A stretch of DNA of 64,000 bases from Rhizobium herbae (lineage in GTDB: Bacteria > Pseudomonadota > Alphaproteobacteria > Rhizobiales > Rhizobiaceae): NCBI RefSeq assembly GCF_019511375.1, contig NZ_JAEUAO010000002.1, forward strand, positions 868,001-932,000. The letters are read 5' to 3'. Of the stretch, positions 9,644 through 19,303 are shown piece after piece. The translations under genes were made by a program, and so were the position numbers. The notes under the pieces are model-generated. The model did no database searches. It worked only from the letters and a program-made list of their open reading frames with translations, and was not told the origin of the DNA. Position 1 is the stretch's first letter, and each line of letters starts with the position of its first letter.

Positions 9644-9832
9644 ATGCCGCAACTAATTCTTCTGCTGCTGTTTGCAGCCATCGTCTGGATCGGCTACCGC
9701 AAGTTCGTGGCCGACGCCGAAAAACTCGCCCGGCGCCAGCAGGACGTCCGCCGCCAGCAGGAAACCGGTACCCAGGGCACGCTGGTCAAGGACCCGGTGA
9801 CGGGAGAATACCGGCTGAAGAAGCCGGAGTAA
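9644..9832 (+). CDS. Small single-pass membrane protein
   Basis: A 62-residue protein with one N-terminal transmembrane helix (LILLLLFAAIVWIGYRKF), a charged helix (EKLARRQQDVRRQQE) and a C-terminal DPVTGEYRLKK motif typical of small rhizobial proteins encoded behind sppA. A strong GGGGGAGGAG ribosome-binding site precedes the ATG at 9644. Function is unknown; its position suggests a link to the S49 peptidase. Confidence 0.75.
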   Translation: MPQLILLLLFAAIVWIGYRKFVADAEKLARRQQDVRRQQETGTQGTLVKDPVTGEYRLKKPE

Positions 9833-9880
9833 TTTCGCCGTCCTTGAGGTGCCGCCATTCGCCATGATTTACTCTCGTCG

Positions 9881-10074
9881 GTGGTCGAAGCGCTTCAGCT
9901 GAAGGAAGGCGATGAGGTTGCTGTCCGTATCGCCGGCGAACGTGATTTTGAGATCGGGCGCGATCAAAGCCGGGAAAGGGCGCTTGAGCGCATAAAGGCT
10001 TCGCCAAGCGCCTGCCCGCTGACTGGAGATTTGATCGCGACGAGGCAAACGCGCGTGAACGTGCCGCTGCTTGA
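9881..10074 (+). pseudogene. Antitoxin remnant (AbrB/MazE type) of a VapBC-like pair
   Basis: Reads SSVVEALQLKEGDEVAV, the second half of an AbrB-fold antitoxin. The usual N-terminal strand (KWGNSLAVRLP-like) is missing, and an in-frame stop lies at 9845. After the ERIKAS segment a frameshift near 9998 moves the expected C-terminus LPADWRFDRDEANARE into another frame, ending at the TGA at 10072. The gene is therefore both truncated and frameshifted. It overlaps the toxin remnant, as intact pairs do. Confidence 0.75.
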
Positions 10075-10466
10075 CACCAATGTCCTGATCTACGCTTTTA
10101 CCGACGATCCGCGTGCCGCCCGGGCATGGCAGCTTTTGTCAGAGCCCTTTATTCTGAGCGTTCAGGCATTGAATGAATTTGCCAATGTTGCCCGGCGCAA
10201 ACTGGGCATGAATTGGACGGAAATCCAAGGTGCGATCGGCGACATAAGCACGCTCGCGACGGCGATCATGCCTCTCGACAGAGAATGCAATTTTATTGGC
10301 TCTTGATCTTGCCGCACGGTTCAACTTTTCGATCTTCGATGCACTGATGATTGCAGTTGCGCTTCAAGCGGGATCGACGCAGTGTTTTTCGGAAGACATG
10401 CAGCATGGATTGCTCGTTGACGGGCGCCTCACTGTCATCAATCCTTTCTTGAAGGCGGGAATATAG
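10055..10466 (+). pseudogene. Frameshifted PIN-domain toxin (VapC-like)
   Basis: Starts with a GTG and reads PLLDTNVLIYAFTDDPRAARAW, the PIN-domain N-terminus with its first metal-binding Asp, followed by VQALNEFANVARR with the conserved Glu. A single frameshift around 10285-10292 then interrupts it. The next frame continues with LLALDLAARFNFSIFDALMIAVAL, carrying the third acidic residue, through to the TAG at 10464. Joining the two frames gives about 136 aa, the normal length of a VapC RNase. All acidic residues survive, so the decay is recent or reflects a sequencing error. Confidence 0.8.
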
Positions 10467-10571
10467 GATCATCGACGATTATCCTTTGCGTCCTGCGCTT
10501 CCTCCGCCCCTTGACCCCTTTCGCCCGTCATGGCACCAGACGGCCAGCACGTTTCAACCTGGACTGACGCC

Positions 10572-11534
10572 ATGACGACCGCCGCCCTGCCGGACCATAT
10601 GAACCCGAAGCGCTCCTTTCAGGCGCTGATCCTCACGCTGCACAACTACTGGGCGGACAAGGGATGCGCGGTCCTGCAGCCCTATGACATGGAAGTCGGC
10701 GCCGGTACCTTTCACCCGGCAACGACGTTGCGCGCCCTTGGGCCGAAGCCCTGGCGGGCGGCCTACGTCCAGCCGTCGCGCCGCCCGACCGATGGGCGCT
10801 ACGGTGAAAACCCCAACCGCCTGCAGCATTATTACCAGTACCAGGTCATCCTGAAGCCAAACCCATCAAACCTGCAGGAACTCTATCTCGGCTCGCTCGC
10901 GGCGATCGGTCTGGATCCGTTGCTGCACGATATCCGCTTCGTCGAAGATGACTGGGAAAGCCCGACGCTCGGCGCGTGGGGGCTCGGCTGGGAATGCTGG
11001 TGCGATGGCATGGAAGTGTCGCAGTTCACCTATTTCCAGCAGGTCTGCGGCATCGAATGCTCGCCGGTTTCGGGCGAGCTTACCTACGGCCTCGAACGCC
11101 TTGCGATGTATGTCCAGGGCGTCGACAACGTCTACGACTTGAACTTCAACGGCCGTGAAGGCGACGAGAAGATCAGCTACGGCGACGTGTTCCTGCAGGC
11201 CGAGCAAGAATATTCACGCCACAATTTCGAATATGCCAACACCGCGATGCTGCAGCAGCATTTCGTCGACGCCGAAAAGGAGTGCCTGGCCCTGCTCGCC
11301 GCCGGTGCGCCCGACAGCGGCGCCAACGCGATGCTGCACAAATGCGTCTTTCCGGCCTACGACCAGTGCATCAAGGCCAGCCACGTCTTCAACCTGCTCG
11401 ATGCGCGCGGCGTGATCTCGGTGACCGAGCGCCAGAGCTATATCCTTCGCGTGCGCACGCTCGCCAAGGCCTGCGGCGAGGCGTTTCTGCTGACGGATGC
11501 GGGCGGTGTCAATCTGGCGGACCGGGCGGCCTAA
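10572..11534 (+). CDS. glyQ: Glycine--tRNA ligase alpha subunit
   Basis: Catalytic alpha subunit of the heterotetrameric bacterial glycyl-tRNA synthetase, about 320 aa. Recognisable blocks are [55 protein letters not shown] and [13 protein letters not shown] chose the ATG at 10572 ([15 protein letters not shown]); a second in-frame ATG at 10599 is possible. The beta subunit gene glyS lies 5 kb downstream in the same orientation rather than adjacent. Confidence 0.97.
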   Translation: MTTAALPDHMNPKRSFQALILTLHNYWADKGCAVLQPYDMEVGAGTFHPATTLRALGPKPWRAAYVQPSRRPTDGRYGENPNRLQHYYQYQVILKPNPSNLQELYLGSLAAIGLDPLLHDIRFVEDDWESPTLGAWGLGWECWCDGMEVSQFTYFQQVCGIECSPVSGELTYGLERLAMYVQGVDNVYDLNFNGREGDEKISYGDVFLQAEQEYSRHNFEYANTAMLQQHFVDAEKECLALLAAGAPDSGANAMLHKCVFPAYDQCIKASHVFNLLDARGVISVTERQSYILRVRTLAKACGEAFLLTDAGGVNLADRAA

Positions 11535-11567
11535 GACAACTCACCTAGGTTCGACCGAGGCGGCGCC

Positions 11568-11674
11568 TAAAGCGCGTAGTAATCTTTCAGATTCGCTTGT
11601 CGCGCTTTAGGTCTTTGTTTTAATGCATGTCGTTTGCGCAAAACCGCTGCACACTTTTGCGCGACATGCTTTAG
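11568..11674. repeat. RIME-like intergenic palindromic element
   Basis: Two consecutive palindromes. The first has arms TAAAGCGCG (11568-11576) and CGCGCTTTA (11601-11609). The second has arms GCATGTCG (11625-11632) and CGACATGC (11662-11669), with inner arms GCGCAAAA / TTTTGCGC. The layout and the linker (AGGTCTTTGTTTT) match, from memory, the mosaic intergenic repeats (RIME) dispersed through Rhizobium and Agrobacterium genomes. It lies directly behind glyQ, and its right edge overlaps the stop codon of the small minus-strand gene. Confidence 0.65.
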
Positions 11675-11808
11675 CGCCTGTCCGTGTGGATGCGCACCGG
11701 CACGAGGCTCTTCTGCCGCTGGTCCAGTATCTCTGCCCGACTGGCCGCCATGTGGCTCACGCCGATGAGAACCAGTGCCGAGAGGGTGATCATCAAGAGA
11801 ATGGTCAT
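11671..11808 (-). CDS. 45-aa single-pass membrane protein
   Basis: A short open frame reading MTILLMITLSALVLIGVSHM then AASRAEILDQRQKSLVPVRI and a basic end. It has one N-terminal transmembrane helix with a charged cytoplasmic or periplasmic tail. It looks like a real gene because of its amino acid pattern and hydrophobic start, and because its stop falls exactly at the repeat border. No function can be assigned. Confidence 0.55.
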   Translation of the reverse strand: MTILLMITLSALVLIGVSHMAASRAEILDQRQKSLVPVRIHTDRR

Positions 11809-12141
11809 GGTTCAAGTCGCACTTCATTAACAGTTTGGCGACGCTTTTGCCGGCGTTGCGCCGTAAGGTTTCGAGGCGGCCATCCTGGGCCCATGCGGCA
11901 GCCCAAGTCGGCCGAGTATTAGAAAATTATGCGATAAGGATACGCTTTATCCGGCCGGTCGCAATCACCAGTTATAGCTAGATCCTTCGCCGGCTTGCCT
12001 GCGGGGGTGGCCCCCTATCCCACACTCAACTTTCGCGGTGAAGGTGGGCAGTCGCCAGACGGCAACTTCGATCGTCAGCGCGCGATGGTCGCCTCGCGCA
12101 ACGGGGACATGTGGCGCGTTCGGTCGGATGTAGGAAAGAGT
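11809..12141. other. Intergenic stretch without a recognisable gene
   Basis: 333 bp between two small minus-strand genes. It contains AT-richer sequence around 11920-11960 and a short inverted repeat (GGATA...TATCC near 11938-11952), but no open frame with protein-like composition and no clear promoter or terminator. It presumably holds the promoter of the 45-aa gene. Confidence 0.5.
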
Positions 12142-12339
12142 TCAGACCGTGTCGCTGGCATCGACGCCGATCTTCCAGACCGGCTTCAGGGTCGGATAGG
12201 CGCCGGTCGGAAGCTGGCCGGCATAGGTCTGCAGGGCGCGGCGGACGCCGGTCGGCTTTTCCACGGAAGTGCCGCTCGCATAGGCGACGAACAAGGCCGA
12301 GAAGGCGATGACGTTGATGAAGGTTGCGAGCGTTTTCAT
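12142..12339 (-). CDS. 65-aa small exported or membrane protein
   Basis: Reads MKTLATFINVIAFSALFVAY followed by a Ser/Thr-containing, mostly soluble tail (SVEKPTGVRRALQTYAGQLP) ending VWKIGVDASDTV. The N-terminus is either a signal peptide or a signal anchor. A purine-rich AAAAGAA lies upstream of the ATG. The upstream part of the longer open frame lacks protein character, so the ATG at 12339 is preferred. Function is unknown. Confidence 0.6.
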   Translation of the reverse strand: MKTLATFINVIAFSALFVAYASGTSVEKPTGVRRALQTYAGQLPTGAYPTLKPVWKIGVDASDTV

Positions 12340-12541
12340 GGTGCCGTTCTTTTCGGGCTGGCGTTGATCTGATGGAGGAACTATCGGCCAAACGGCGCCG
12401 TCGCGCGGTTCCCGGCGGAACAGGCCAGGCGCGATGGCAATGCGAAAAGAAGACGGAAGAGGCGGCGGTGGAAAATTGTCTTCCAACGGCGGCGCACGAT
12501 GCTTAAGTTGCAGAAAAACTGTCCGGCGGAAGGAAACCTCG

Positions 12542-13090
12542 ATGATCGGTCTTGCTATTGCTGCGGTCGTGATCCTGTACGTGATCTTTATCTACAACGG
12601 CCTGGTGAAGGCGCGTCAGGTAAAGGAAGAGGCGTGGTCCGGCATCGACGTGCAGTTGAAGCGTCGCGCCGATCTCATTCCGAACCTGATCGAGACGGTC
12701 AAGGGCTATGCCGCCCATGAGAAGGGCACGCTGCAGGAGGTTGTCGAGCTTCGCAGCAAGGCGCAGGCCGTGCCCGCCGGCGACGTCGCCGGGCGGGCTG
12801 CCGCGGAAGGCATGCTCGGCCAGGCGCTCGGCAAGCTCTTCGCGCTGGCGGAAGCTTATCCCGACCTCAAGGCCAACCAGAATTTCGCCGAACTGCAGCA
12901 GTCGCTGGAGGAGATAGAAAGCGAAGTGCAGATGGCCCGCCGCTATTACAATGGCGCGGCCCGCGACCTGAATGTCAAGGTCGAGAGCTTCCCCTCCAAT
13001 TTCATCGCCGGCCCCTTCGGCTTCGCCAAGGCGGCGTATTTCGAGATCGCCAACGAAGCCGACCGAGCCGTGCCGGTCGTGAAGTCTTGA
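12542..13090 (+). CDS. LemA family protein
   Basis: A 182-residue LemA protein: N-terminal membrane helix (IGLAIAAVVILYVIFIYNGL), then a helical bundle with the family motifs VKARQVKEEAWSGIDVQLKRR, ADLIPNLIETVKGYA and ARRYYNGAARDLN. The ATG at 12542 has GGAAGGAAACC-type purines upstream. In many bacteria lemA is followed directly by a DUF2207 or TPM-domain membrane gene; here an aroA gene sits between them. The molecular role of LemA is not established. Confidence 0.92.
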   Translation: MIGLAIAAVVILYVIFIYNGLVKARQVKEEAWSGIDVQLKRRADLIPNLIETVKGYAAHEKGTLQEVVELRSKAQAVPAGDVAGRAAAEGMLGQALGKLFALAEAYPDLKANQNFAELQQSLEEIESEVQMARRYYNGAARDLNVKVESFPSNFIAGPFGFAKAAYFEIANEADRAVPVVKS

Positions 13091-13181
13091 TCTATCGCCA
13101 AGCGCCATTCCGTCGTAGACGGCAGTCGGCAATCGATAGAGCGCAAGCCTGGAAGGCCCGGCGCCGCAGGTATCAAGAGAC

Positions 13182-14456
13182 ATGAGCATGAGCAACGCTG
13201 AGCAGAAATTGACCATCCTCCCGCCGGGCCATCCGCTTGAAGGCCGCGTCAGCCCGCCCGGGTCGAAGTCGATCACCAACCGGGCCCTGCTGCTCGCTGG
13301 CCTTGCCAAGGGCACGAGCCGGCTGACCGGTGCGCTGAAGAGCGATGACACCCGCTATATGGCAGACGCGCTCCGCGCCATGGGCGTCACGATTTCCGAA
13401 CCGGACGACACGACCTTCGTCGTCACCGGTACCGGCAGGCTGTTGCCGGCTCAAAAGCCGCTTTTCCTCGGCAATGCCGGCACTGCGACCCGCTTCCTAA
13501 CGGCTGCGGCAGCGCTCGTCGATGGCACGGTGGTGGTGGATGGCGACCAGCACATGCGCAAGCGGCCGATCGCGCCGCTGGTCACGGCGCTGCGCGCGCT
13601 CGGTGTGGCGGTCGAGGCCGAAACGGGCTGCCCGCCGGTCACGGTTTCCGGCAGCGGCGATTTCGGCGCCGATCGCGTCACCATCGATGCCGGCCTGTCC
13701 AGCCAGTATGTTTCTGCCTTGTTGATGGCGGCCGCGGGCGGCACGCGCCCGGTCAACATCGAACTTGCCGGCGAAGAGATCGGCGCGCGCGGTTACATCG
13801 ACCTCACCGTTGCCGCCATGCACGCCTTCGGCGCCGAGGTCCGCCAAGTCAGCCCGTCCATCTGGCAGGTCGCCCCGACCGGCTATCGCGCCACCGACTA
13901 CATTATCGAGCCGGACGCCTCTGCCGCCACCTATCTCTGGGCGGCGGAAGTGCTCACCGGCGGCAGCATCGATCTCGGCGTCGCTGCCGCCTCGTTCTCG
14001 CAGCCCGACGCAAAATCCTACGAGGTGATCGCCCGCTTCCCGCATATGCCGGCCATCATCGACGGATCGCAGATGCAGGACGCAGTGCCGACGCTCGCCG
14101 TGCTTGCCGCCTTCAACGAGACACCGGTGCGCTTCACCGGACTTGCCAATTTGCGCGTCAAGGAATGCGACCGGGTGCGGGCGCTGTCCACCGGCCTGTC
14201 GAACATCCGCCCGGGGCTCGGCATCGAGGAGGGCGATGACCTGCTGGTCGCTTCCGACCCCAAGCTCGCCGGCCAGACGCTGCCCGCCGACATCGATACC
14301 TTCGCCGACCACCGCATTGCCATGAGCTTTGCGCTGGCGGGGCTGAAGATCAACGGCATCACCATCCTCGATCCCGGCTGTGTGGCAAAAACCTATCCGC
14401 GCTATTGGGATGAGCTCGCCTCGCTCGGCGTCGATTTCGAAGGCGACAGGCCGTGA
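13182..14456 (+). CDS. aroA: 3-phosphoshikimate 1-carboxyvinyltransferase (EPSP synthase)
   Basis: Sixth enzyme of the shikimate pathway, joining phosphoenolpyruvate to shikimate-3-phosphate. Length is 424 aa. Conserved sites are present: [12 protein letters not shown] with Lys29, [40 protein letters not shown] and [10 protein letters not shown]. The PEP-loop motif reads [11 protein letters not shown], so it is class-I-like, but Phe105 replaces the Pro that follows the Arg in the usual class I motif (RPL), and Thr103 replaces Met. All catalytic positions look intact. Rhizobia often carry a separate class II aroA next to cmk, so this may be a paralogue. Confidence 0.9.
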   Translation: MSMSNAEQKLTILPPGHPLEGRVSPPGSKSITNRALLLAGLAKGTSRLTGALKSDDTRYMADALRAMGVTISEPDDTTFVVTGTGRLLPAQKPLFLGNAGTATRFLTAAAALVDGTVVVDGDQHMRKRPIAPLVTALRALGVAVEAETGCPPVTVSGSGDFGADRVTIDAGLSSQYVSALLMAAAGGTRPVNIELAGEEIGARGYIDLTVAAMHAFGAEVRQVSPSIWQVAPTGYRATDYIIEPDASAATYLWAAEVLTGGSIDLGVAAASFSQPDAKSYEVIARFPHMPAIIDGSQMQDAVPTLAVLAAFNETPVRFTGLANLRVKECDRVRALSTGLSNIRPGLGIEEGDDLLVASDPKLAGQTLPADIDTFADHRIAMSFALAGLKINGITILDPGCVAKTYPRYWDELASLGVDFEGDRP

Positions 14457-14487
14457 GCGGGCGTATCGCCATCCGCCGGAGGTAGGA

Positions 14488-16425
14488 ATGAAACGTCTCC
14501 TCGCGGCGCTCGGTCTCGTCTGGCTGTTTCTGGCCCTGGCCGGTGCCGTGCGGGCGGAGGAAATGTTCACCTCCTATCATTCGGATATCGGGCTGGCGCA
14601 GGATGGCACGCTGACGGTCACAGAGACGATCAGCGCAGTCGTCGAGGGCGACCGGATCAAGCGCGGCGTCTATCGTGATCTCCCGCTCACCTTCACCGAC
14701 GCCCGCGGCCGCACCGCCAGGGTCGATTTCAAGCTCATCTCGGTCGAGCGCGACGGCAATGCGGAGCCCTATCGCACCGAAAGCATCAAGGGCGGCATCC
14801 GCATCTATAGCGGTGACGCCGACGTCTTACTGTCGCGCGGCGAACACACCTTCCGGTTCACCTACGAAACGGCCCGCCAGATCCGCTTTTTCGACGATCA
14901 CGACGAACTCTACTGGAACGTCACCGGCACGGATTGGGCCTTTCCGATCGAAGAGGCCTCGGCAAGGGTCACCTTGCCGTCCGGCGTGAAGGCGCAGGCG
15001 CTCGACGTTTTCACCGGCCGATACGGCGCAGCCGACAAGAATGCGCGCGCGGTCGAGGAAGGCGACGAACTGATGTTCACCACGACGCGCCGTCTGCAGC
15101 CGGGCGAGGGGCTGACCATTGCCATCAAGATGCCGAAGGACAGCATCGAGCGGCCATCGGCATCCACGGAAAGGCTCTGGTGGTTCCGCGACAATCTTGC
15201 CGCCATCATCGCCATCGCCGGGCTCGTGATCGTCGTCCTCTATTACTCCCACGCCTGGTTGAAGGTCGGCCGCGATCCGGCCCGCGGGGTGATGGTGCCG
15301 CGCTGGGACGCGCCGGACGGCATCTCGCCGGCGCTGGTCAACTACATCGACAACAGGGGCTTTTCCGGCGAGGGCTGGACGGCGCTATCGGCCGCAGCAC
15401 TCAACCTCGCCGTCGGCGGCCATGTCGTCCTGGAGGACCTGAAGAATTCGCTGGTCATCACCAGGAGCGGCAAGGCGAGGCCCGGTCGCTTGCCGACCGG
15501 TGAGGCAGCGCTTCTGAAGGCCGTTGAAGATCAGGGCGGCAAGCTGGTGATCGACAAGGCCAACGGCAAGATCGTGCAGAAGGTCGGTGCCGATTTCCGC
15601 AGCGCCATGGAGCGAGAGCATCGCGGCAAATACTACAAGGCCAATACTGCCTACGTGGTCGGCGGCGTCGTGCTGTCGGTCCTGTTCCTTCTCGCTATCT
15701 TCCTTTTCGGCGAACTTGATGAGGAAAACATTGGCCTCGTGATCGTACCGATTGCCGCCGCCTTCTTCGTTTCGGTCTTTGCCGTCGGTTTCGGCAAATC
15801 CTTCCGCAGGCAGGCGAGCCTTGCCGCGCGCATCGTCTCGATTGTTGTGCTCGGCTTCATCGGTTTCGTCGCCGTTTCGGTGTTTTCCGGCATCTTCGCT
15901 TTCCTCGTCTTCGAGGCGGTGTCGTCGCATCAACTGCCGCTGCTGGTTTCCGTTGGCGGCATCGTTCTCGTCAATCTCCTGTTCTTTCTTCTCATGGGCG
16001 CGCCGACGCCGCTCGGTGCCCGGATGATGGACGGCATCGATGGCCTGCGCCAATATCTGACGCTTGCAGAGAAGGAGCGGATGAATATGGCCGGCGCGCC
16101 GGAGATGTCGCCGCAGCATTTCGAAACACTGCTACCCTACGCCGTTGCCCTCGGCGTCGAAAAACCCTGGTCGGAGACCTTCGATCGCTGGCTGCTTACC
16201 GCCGCAGCCGGCGCTGCCGCAGCCGGGTACCAGCCCGCCTGGTACCACGGTGACAGTTTCAGCGCCGGTTCCTTCGGCGACCGCATGGGCGGCTTCGCCG
16301 GCTCGATGGCTGACACAATGACCTCATCGCTCCCACCGCCACCCAAGAGCTCCTCCTCGGGGTTTTCCAGCGGCGGCGGCTTCTCCGGCGGTGGTGGAGG
16401 TGGCGGCGGAGGAGGCGGGTGGTAG
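14488..16425 (+). CDS. DUF2207 membrane protein with polyglycine C-terminus
   Basis: A 645-residue protein with a signal peptide ([22 protein letters not shown]) and an extracytoplasmic DUF2207 domain ([44 protein letters not shown]). A transmembrane helix ([22 protein letters not shown]) is followed by a cytoplasmic segment and further helices around residues 390-500. The tail is [23 protein letters not shown], a glycine run ending in Trp typical of this family. GGAGG lies eight bases before the ATG at 14488. Paired in function with LemA by common gene association; role unknown. Confidence 0.88.
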   Translation: MKRLLAALGLVWLFLALAGAVRAEEMFTSYHSDIGLAQDGTLTVTETISAVVEGDRIKRGVYRDLPLTFTDARGRTARVDFKLISVERDGNAEPYRTESIKGGIRIYSGDADVLLSRGEHTFRFTYETARQIRFFDDHDELYWNVTGTDWAFPIEEASARVTLPSGVKAQALDVFTGRYGAADKNARAVEEGDELMFTTTRRLQPGEGLTIAIKMPKDSIERPSASTERLWWFRDNLAAIIAIAGLVIVVLYYSHAWLKVGRDPARGVMVPRWDAPDGISPALVNYIDNRGFSGEGWTALSAAALNLAVGGHVVLEDLKNSLVITRSGKARPGRLPTGEAALLKAVEDQGGKLVIDKANGKIVQKVGADFRSAMEREHRGKYYKANTAYVVGGVVLSVLFLLAIFLFGELDEENIGLVIVPIAAAFFVSVFAVGFGKSFRRQASLAARIVSIVVLGFIGFVAVSVFSGIFAFLVFEAVSSHQLPLLVSVGGIVLVNLLFFLLMGAPTPLGARMMDGIDGLRQYLTLAEKERMNMAGAPEMSPQHFETLLPYAVALGVEKPWSETFDRWLLTAAAGAAAAGYQPAWYHGDSFSAGSFGDRMGGFAGSMADTMTSSLPPPPKSSSSGFSSGGGFSGGGGGGGGGGGW

Positions 16426-16551
16426 GCTGCCAATGTCAAGACGCCGCCGCCGCGTGACAGCTGACTTTTCCGCCATTGAATGGATGACTTTTGCTGCCGG
16501 GCTTGCTAAGTCCCCCGCAGTCCATCGATCCCTCAGAAAAGCATCCATCTC

Positions 16552-18729
16552 ATGCCCGATCTTCTGCTTGAACTCCGCTCCGAGGAAATCCCGGCTCGCA
16601 TGCAGCGCAAGGCTGCCGGCGACCTGAAGAAGCTTCTGACCGATGCTCTGGTCGAGGCGGGTCTGACCTATGAGGGTGCGCGGGAATATTGGACGCCGCG
16701 GCGGCTGACGCTCGATATCCGCGGCTTGAACACCCGCTCGGCCGATGTGCGCGAGGAGCGCAAGGGCCCGCGCACCGATGCCAACGAAAAGGCGATCGAA
16801 GGCTTTTTGCGCGGCGCGGGGCTGACATCGATCGATCAGGCGCATGTCCACAGCGATCCGAAGAAGGGCGACTTCTACGTCGCCCATATCGTCAAGCCCG
16901 GCCGCCCCGCCGAAGAGATAATCGCCGAGGTGATGCCCGGCATCATCCGCAACTTTCCCTGGGGTAATCCGATGCGCTCCGGCGTCGCTTCGGCGAAGCC
17001 GGGCTCCCTGCGCTGGGTACGGCCGCTGCAATCCATCGTCTGCCTGTTCGGCCCGGAACACGAGGAAACCCACGTCATCCCGTTCGCGGTTGACGGCATC
17101 GTCGCCTCCAACATCACCTACGGCCACCGCTTCCATGCGCCGGAAGCGATTACCGTCCGCCGCTTCGCCGATTACATCGAGAAGCTGGAAAAGGCCTATG
17201 TCGTGCTCGACGGCGACCGGCGCAAGGATATCATCCTCCACGACGCCCGCGATATTGCCTTCGCGAACGGCCTCGAGCTGGTCGAGGACGAAGGGCTGCT
17301 GGAAGAAGTCTCCGGCCTCGTCGAATGGCCGCGGGTGCTGATGGGCGCCTTCGAGGAGGACTACCTGGCGATCCCCGCGGAAATCATCCGGCTGACGATC
17401 AAGACGAACCAGAAATGCTTCGTCACCCGCGTGCTTGGTGGAGAAACCCTGTCGAACAAGTTCATCCTCGTGTCCAATATCGAGGCGAAGGACGGCGGCA
17501 AGGAAATCGTCCACGGCAACGGCAAGGTCGTGCGCGCCCGCCTGTCGGACGCCAGGCATTTCTGGACCCGCGACCAGGGCGACCTCCCGGACCTCCAAAC
17601 GCTGGAAGTCTCGGCCGAAAAGTTCGGGCTCGACCTGAAAAAGCCGCTCGACCAGCGCATGGCCAAGCTCGATGCGCTGAATGTAACGTTCCATGCCAAG
17701 CTTGGCACGCAAGGCGATCGTGTTGCGCGCATCCGATCGCTCGCCGCCGAACTTGCGAAGGTGACCGGCGCCGATCCCGCACTGGTTGACCGTGCCGTTG
17801 TTCTCTCCAAGGCCGACCTGCGCACCGAGGCCGTCGGCGAGTTCCCCGAACTTCAGGGCATCATGGGTCGCAAATACGCGCTACTGCAGGGCGACGATGC
17901 CTCCGTCGCCGCAGCGATCGAGGATCACTACAAGCCGCAGGGGCCTTCCGACCGCGCGCCGGACGACAAGGTCGCCATCACCGTGGCGCTTGCCGACAAG
18001 CTCGATACGCTGGTCGGCTTCTGGGCCATTGATGAAAAGCCAACGGGCTCGAAGGATCCCTATGCGTTACGCCGTGCCGCGCTGGGCGTGATCCGCATCA
18101 TGCTGGAGCGGAAGGTGCGGTTGCCGCTGGCGAAGTCATTCAGGCAGGCAACGATCCTGGTGCTTGGAAATCCCGCTGGGATGAGTGGACCCGACATTCA
18201 TGCTCTTCAAATCGACCTCCTCTCCTTCTTCCACGACCGCCTGAAAGTCTACCTGCGCGATCTGGGCGCCCGCTACGACCTGATCGATGCGGTGCTGACG
18301 CCCGACGCCGACGACCTGCTGATGGTCGCCCGCCGCGTCGAGGCGCTGACGGCCTTCATCACCTCCGAAGACGGCCAGAACCTGCTTGCCGGCACCAAGC
18401 GCGCCACGCAGCTGCTGGCGGCCGAGGAAAAGAAGGGCACCGCGGTTGCAGCGAGTGTCGATCCCTCGCTCTTCAGGCTCGATCAGGAAAGGGCGCTTTA
18501 CGCCGCCGTCACTCAGGCATCGCAGGAGGCCGCTGCCGCCATCGCGGGCGAAGATTTCCGCTCGGCCATGGAAGCCCTGTCGAAGTTGCGCGGCCCGGTC
18601 GATCGGTTCTTCAACGACGTTCTCGTCAACGACGAAGACCCAGCCATCCGGGCGAACCGCCTGGCCCTGCTCGGCCTGATCCGCTCGGCGACCGGCACGG
18701 TGGCCGACTTCTCGAAGATCAGCGGCTAA
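16552..18729 (+). CDS. glyS: Glycine--tRNA ligase beta subunit
   Basis: A 725-residue beta subunit of glycyl-tRNA synthetase, full length. The N-terminus [20 protein letters not shown] is diagnostic, followed by [43 protein letters not shown] and [13 protein letters not shown]. The C-terminal part is the DALR-type anticodon-binding region. It is separated from glyQ by lemA, aroA and the DUF2207 gene, all in the same direction. Confidence 0.97.
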   Translation: MPDLLLELRSEEIPARMQRKAAGDLKKLLTDALVEAGLTYEGAREYWTPRRLTLDIRGLNTRSADVREERKGPRTDANEKAIEGFLRGAGLTSIDQAHVHSDPKKGDFYVAHIVKPGRPAEEIIAEVMPGIIRNFPWGNPMRSGVASAKPGSLRWVRPLQSIVCLFGPEHEETHVIPFAVDGIVASNITYGHRFHAPEAITVRRFADYIEKLEKAYVVLDGDRRKDIILHDARDIAFANGLELVEDEGLLEEVSGLVEWPRVLMGAFEEDYLAIPAEIIRLTIKTNQKCFVTRVLGGETLSNKFILVSNIEAKDGGKEIVHGNGKVVRARLSDARHFWTRDQGDLPDLQTLEVSAEKFGLDLKKPLDQRMAKLDALNVTFHAKLGTQGDRVARIRSLAAELAKVTGADPALVDRAVVLSKADLRTEAVGEFPELQGIMGRKYALLQGDDASVAAAIEDHYKPQGPSDRAPDDKVAITVALADKLDTLVGFWAIDEKPTGSKDPYALRRAALGVIRIMLERKVRLPLAKSFRQATILVLGNPAGMSGPDIHALQIDLLSFFHDRLKVYLRDLGARYDLIDAVLTPDADDLLMVARRVEALTAFITSEDGQNLLAGTKRATQLLAAEEKKGTAVAASVDPSLFRLDQERALYAAVTQASQEAAAAIAGEDFRSAMEALSKLRGPVDRFFNDVLVNDEDPAIRANRLALLGLIRSATGTVADFSKISG

Positions 18730-18740
18730 GGAAATGGCCG

Positions 18741-19229
18741 ATGGGGGCAAGAATCCTCGTCAGTGCCTGTCTCATGGGTCATGCCGTCCGCTATGACGGG
18801 CGGGCCACTCACGCATCCGGCACTCGATCGCTGGCGCGCGGAAGGGCGGCTGGTGACTATCTGTCCGGAAATGTCGGCGGGCATGCCGGTACCGCGGCTG
18901 CCTGCGGAAATCGAACCGGAAAATCCGCGGCCGAGGTGCTCTCCGGAGGCGCTCGCGTGCTGGAGAGCAATGGCGACGACGTCACGGCTGAGTTCCGGCA
19001 GGCGGCCGAAAATGCTCTGGCCGTGGCACTCGAGACCGGCTGCGCCTATGCGCTCCTGATCGACGGCAGCCCATCCTGCGGCTCGGGGTTCATCTATGAC
19101 GGCAGCTTTTCCGGCCGCCGCCGGCCGGGCGAGGGCGTCACGGCAGCGCTTCTCAAGGCGCACGGCATCCAGGTGTTTTCCGGCCGCGATATCGACGCCC
19201 TCGTCGAAGTCTTGGGCTCTACCGTCTGA
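18741..19229 (+). CDS. DUF523/TudS-like protein carrying two compensating frameshifts
   Basis: The ends are standard DUF523: ILVSACLMGHAVRYDG at the start and LIDGSPSCGSGFIYDGSFSG near the end. Between about 18806 and 18920 the family sequence (PLTHPALDRWRAEGRLVTI, then CPEMSAGMPVPRLPAEIEP) is found in the +1 frame instead. A loss of about 5 nt near 18806 and of one G in the CCGG-AAAA tract near 18918 would explain this. The open frame survives at 162 aa but replaces about 38 residues, including the middle of the three conserved cysteines (CPE) that ligate the [4Fe-4S] cluster of TudS-type thiouracil desulfurases. It is either a non-functional allele or a pair of sequencing errors. Confidence 0.75.
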   Translation: MGARILVSACLMGHAVRYDGRATHASGTRSLARGRAAGDYLSGNVGGHAGTAAACGNRTGKSAAEVLSGGARVLESNGDDVTAEFRQAAENALAVALETGCAYALLIDGSPSCGSGFIYDGSFSGRRRPGEGVTAALLKAHGIQVFSGRDIDALVEVLGSTV

Positions 19230-19256
19230 TCGCTTGCGAACTGCACGAAAGAAAAA

Positions 19257-19278
19257 GGCAGCGCCCGAGGGTGCTGCC
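19257..19278 (-). terminator. Intrinsic terminator of the chemoreceptor gene at 19.3-21.1 kb
   Basis: Stem GGCAGC / GCTGCC around an 8-10 nt loop, with the U-rich tract (CTTTTTCTTTC) on the minus strand, 25 bp behind the chemoreceptor stop codon. Confidence 0.65.
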
Positions 19279-19303
19279 TTCCGGTATTGGTCAGCGGTTC
19301 GGA

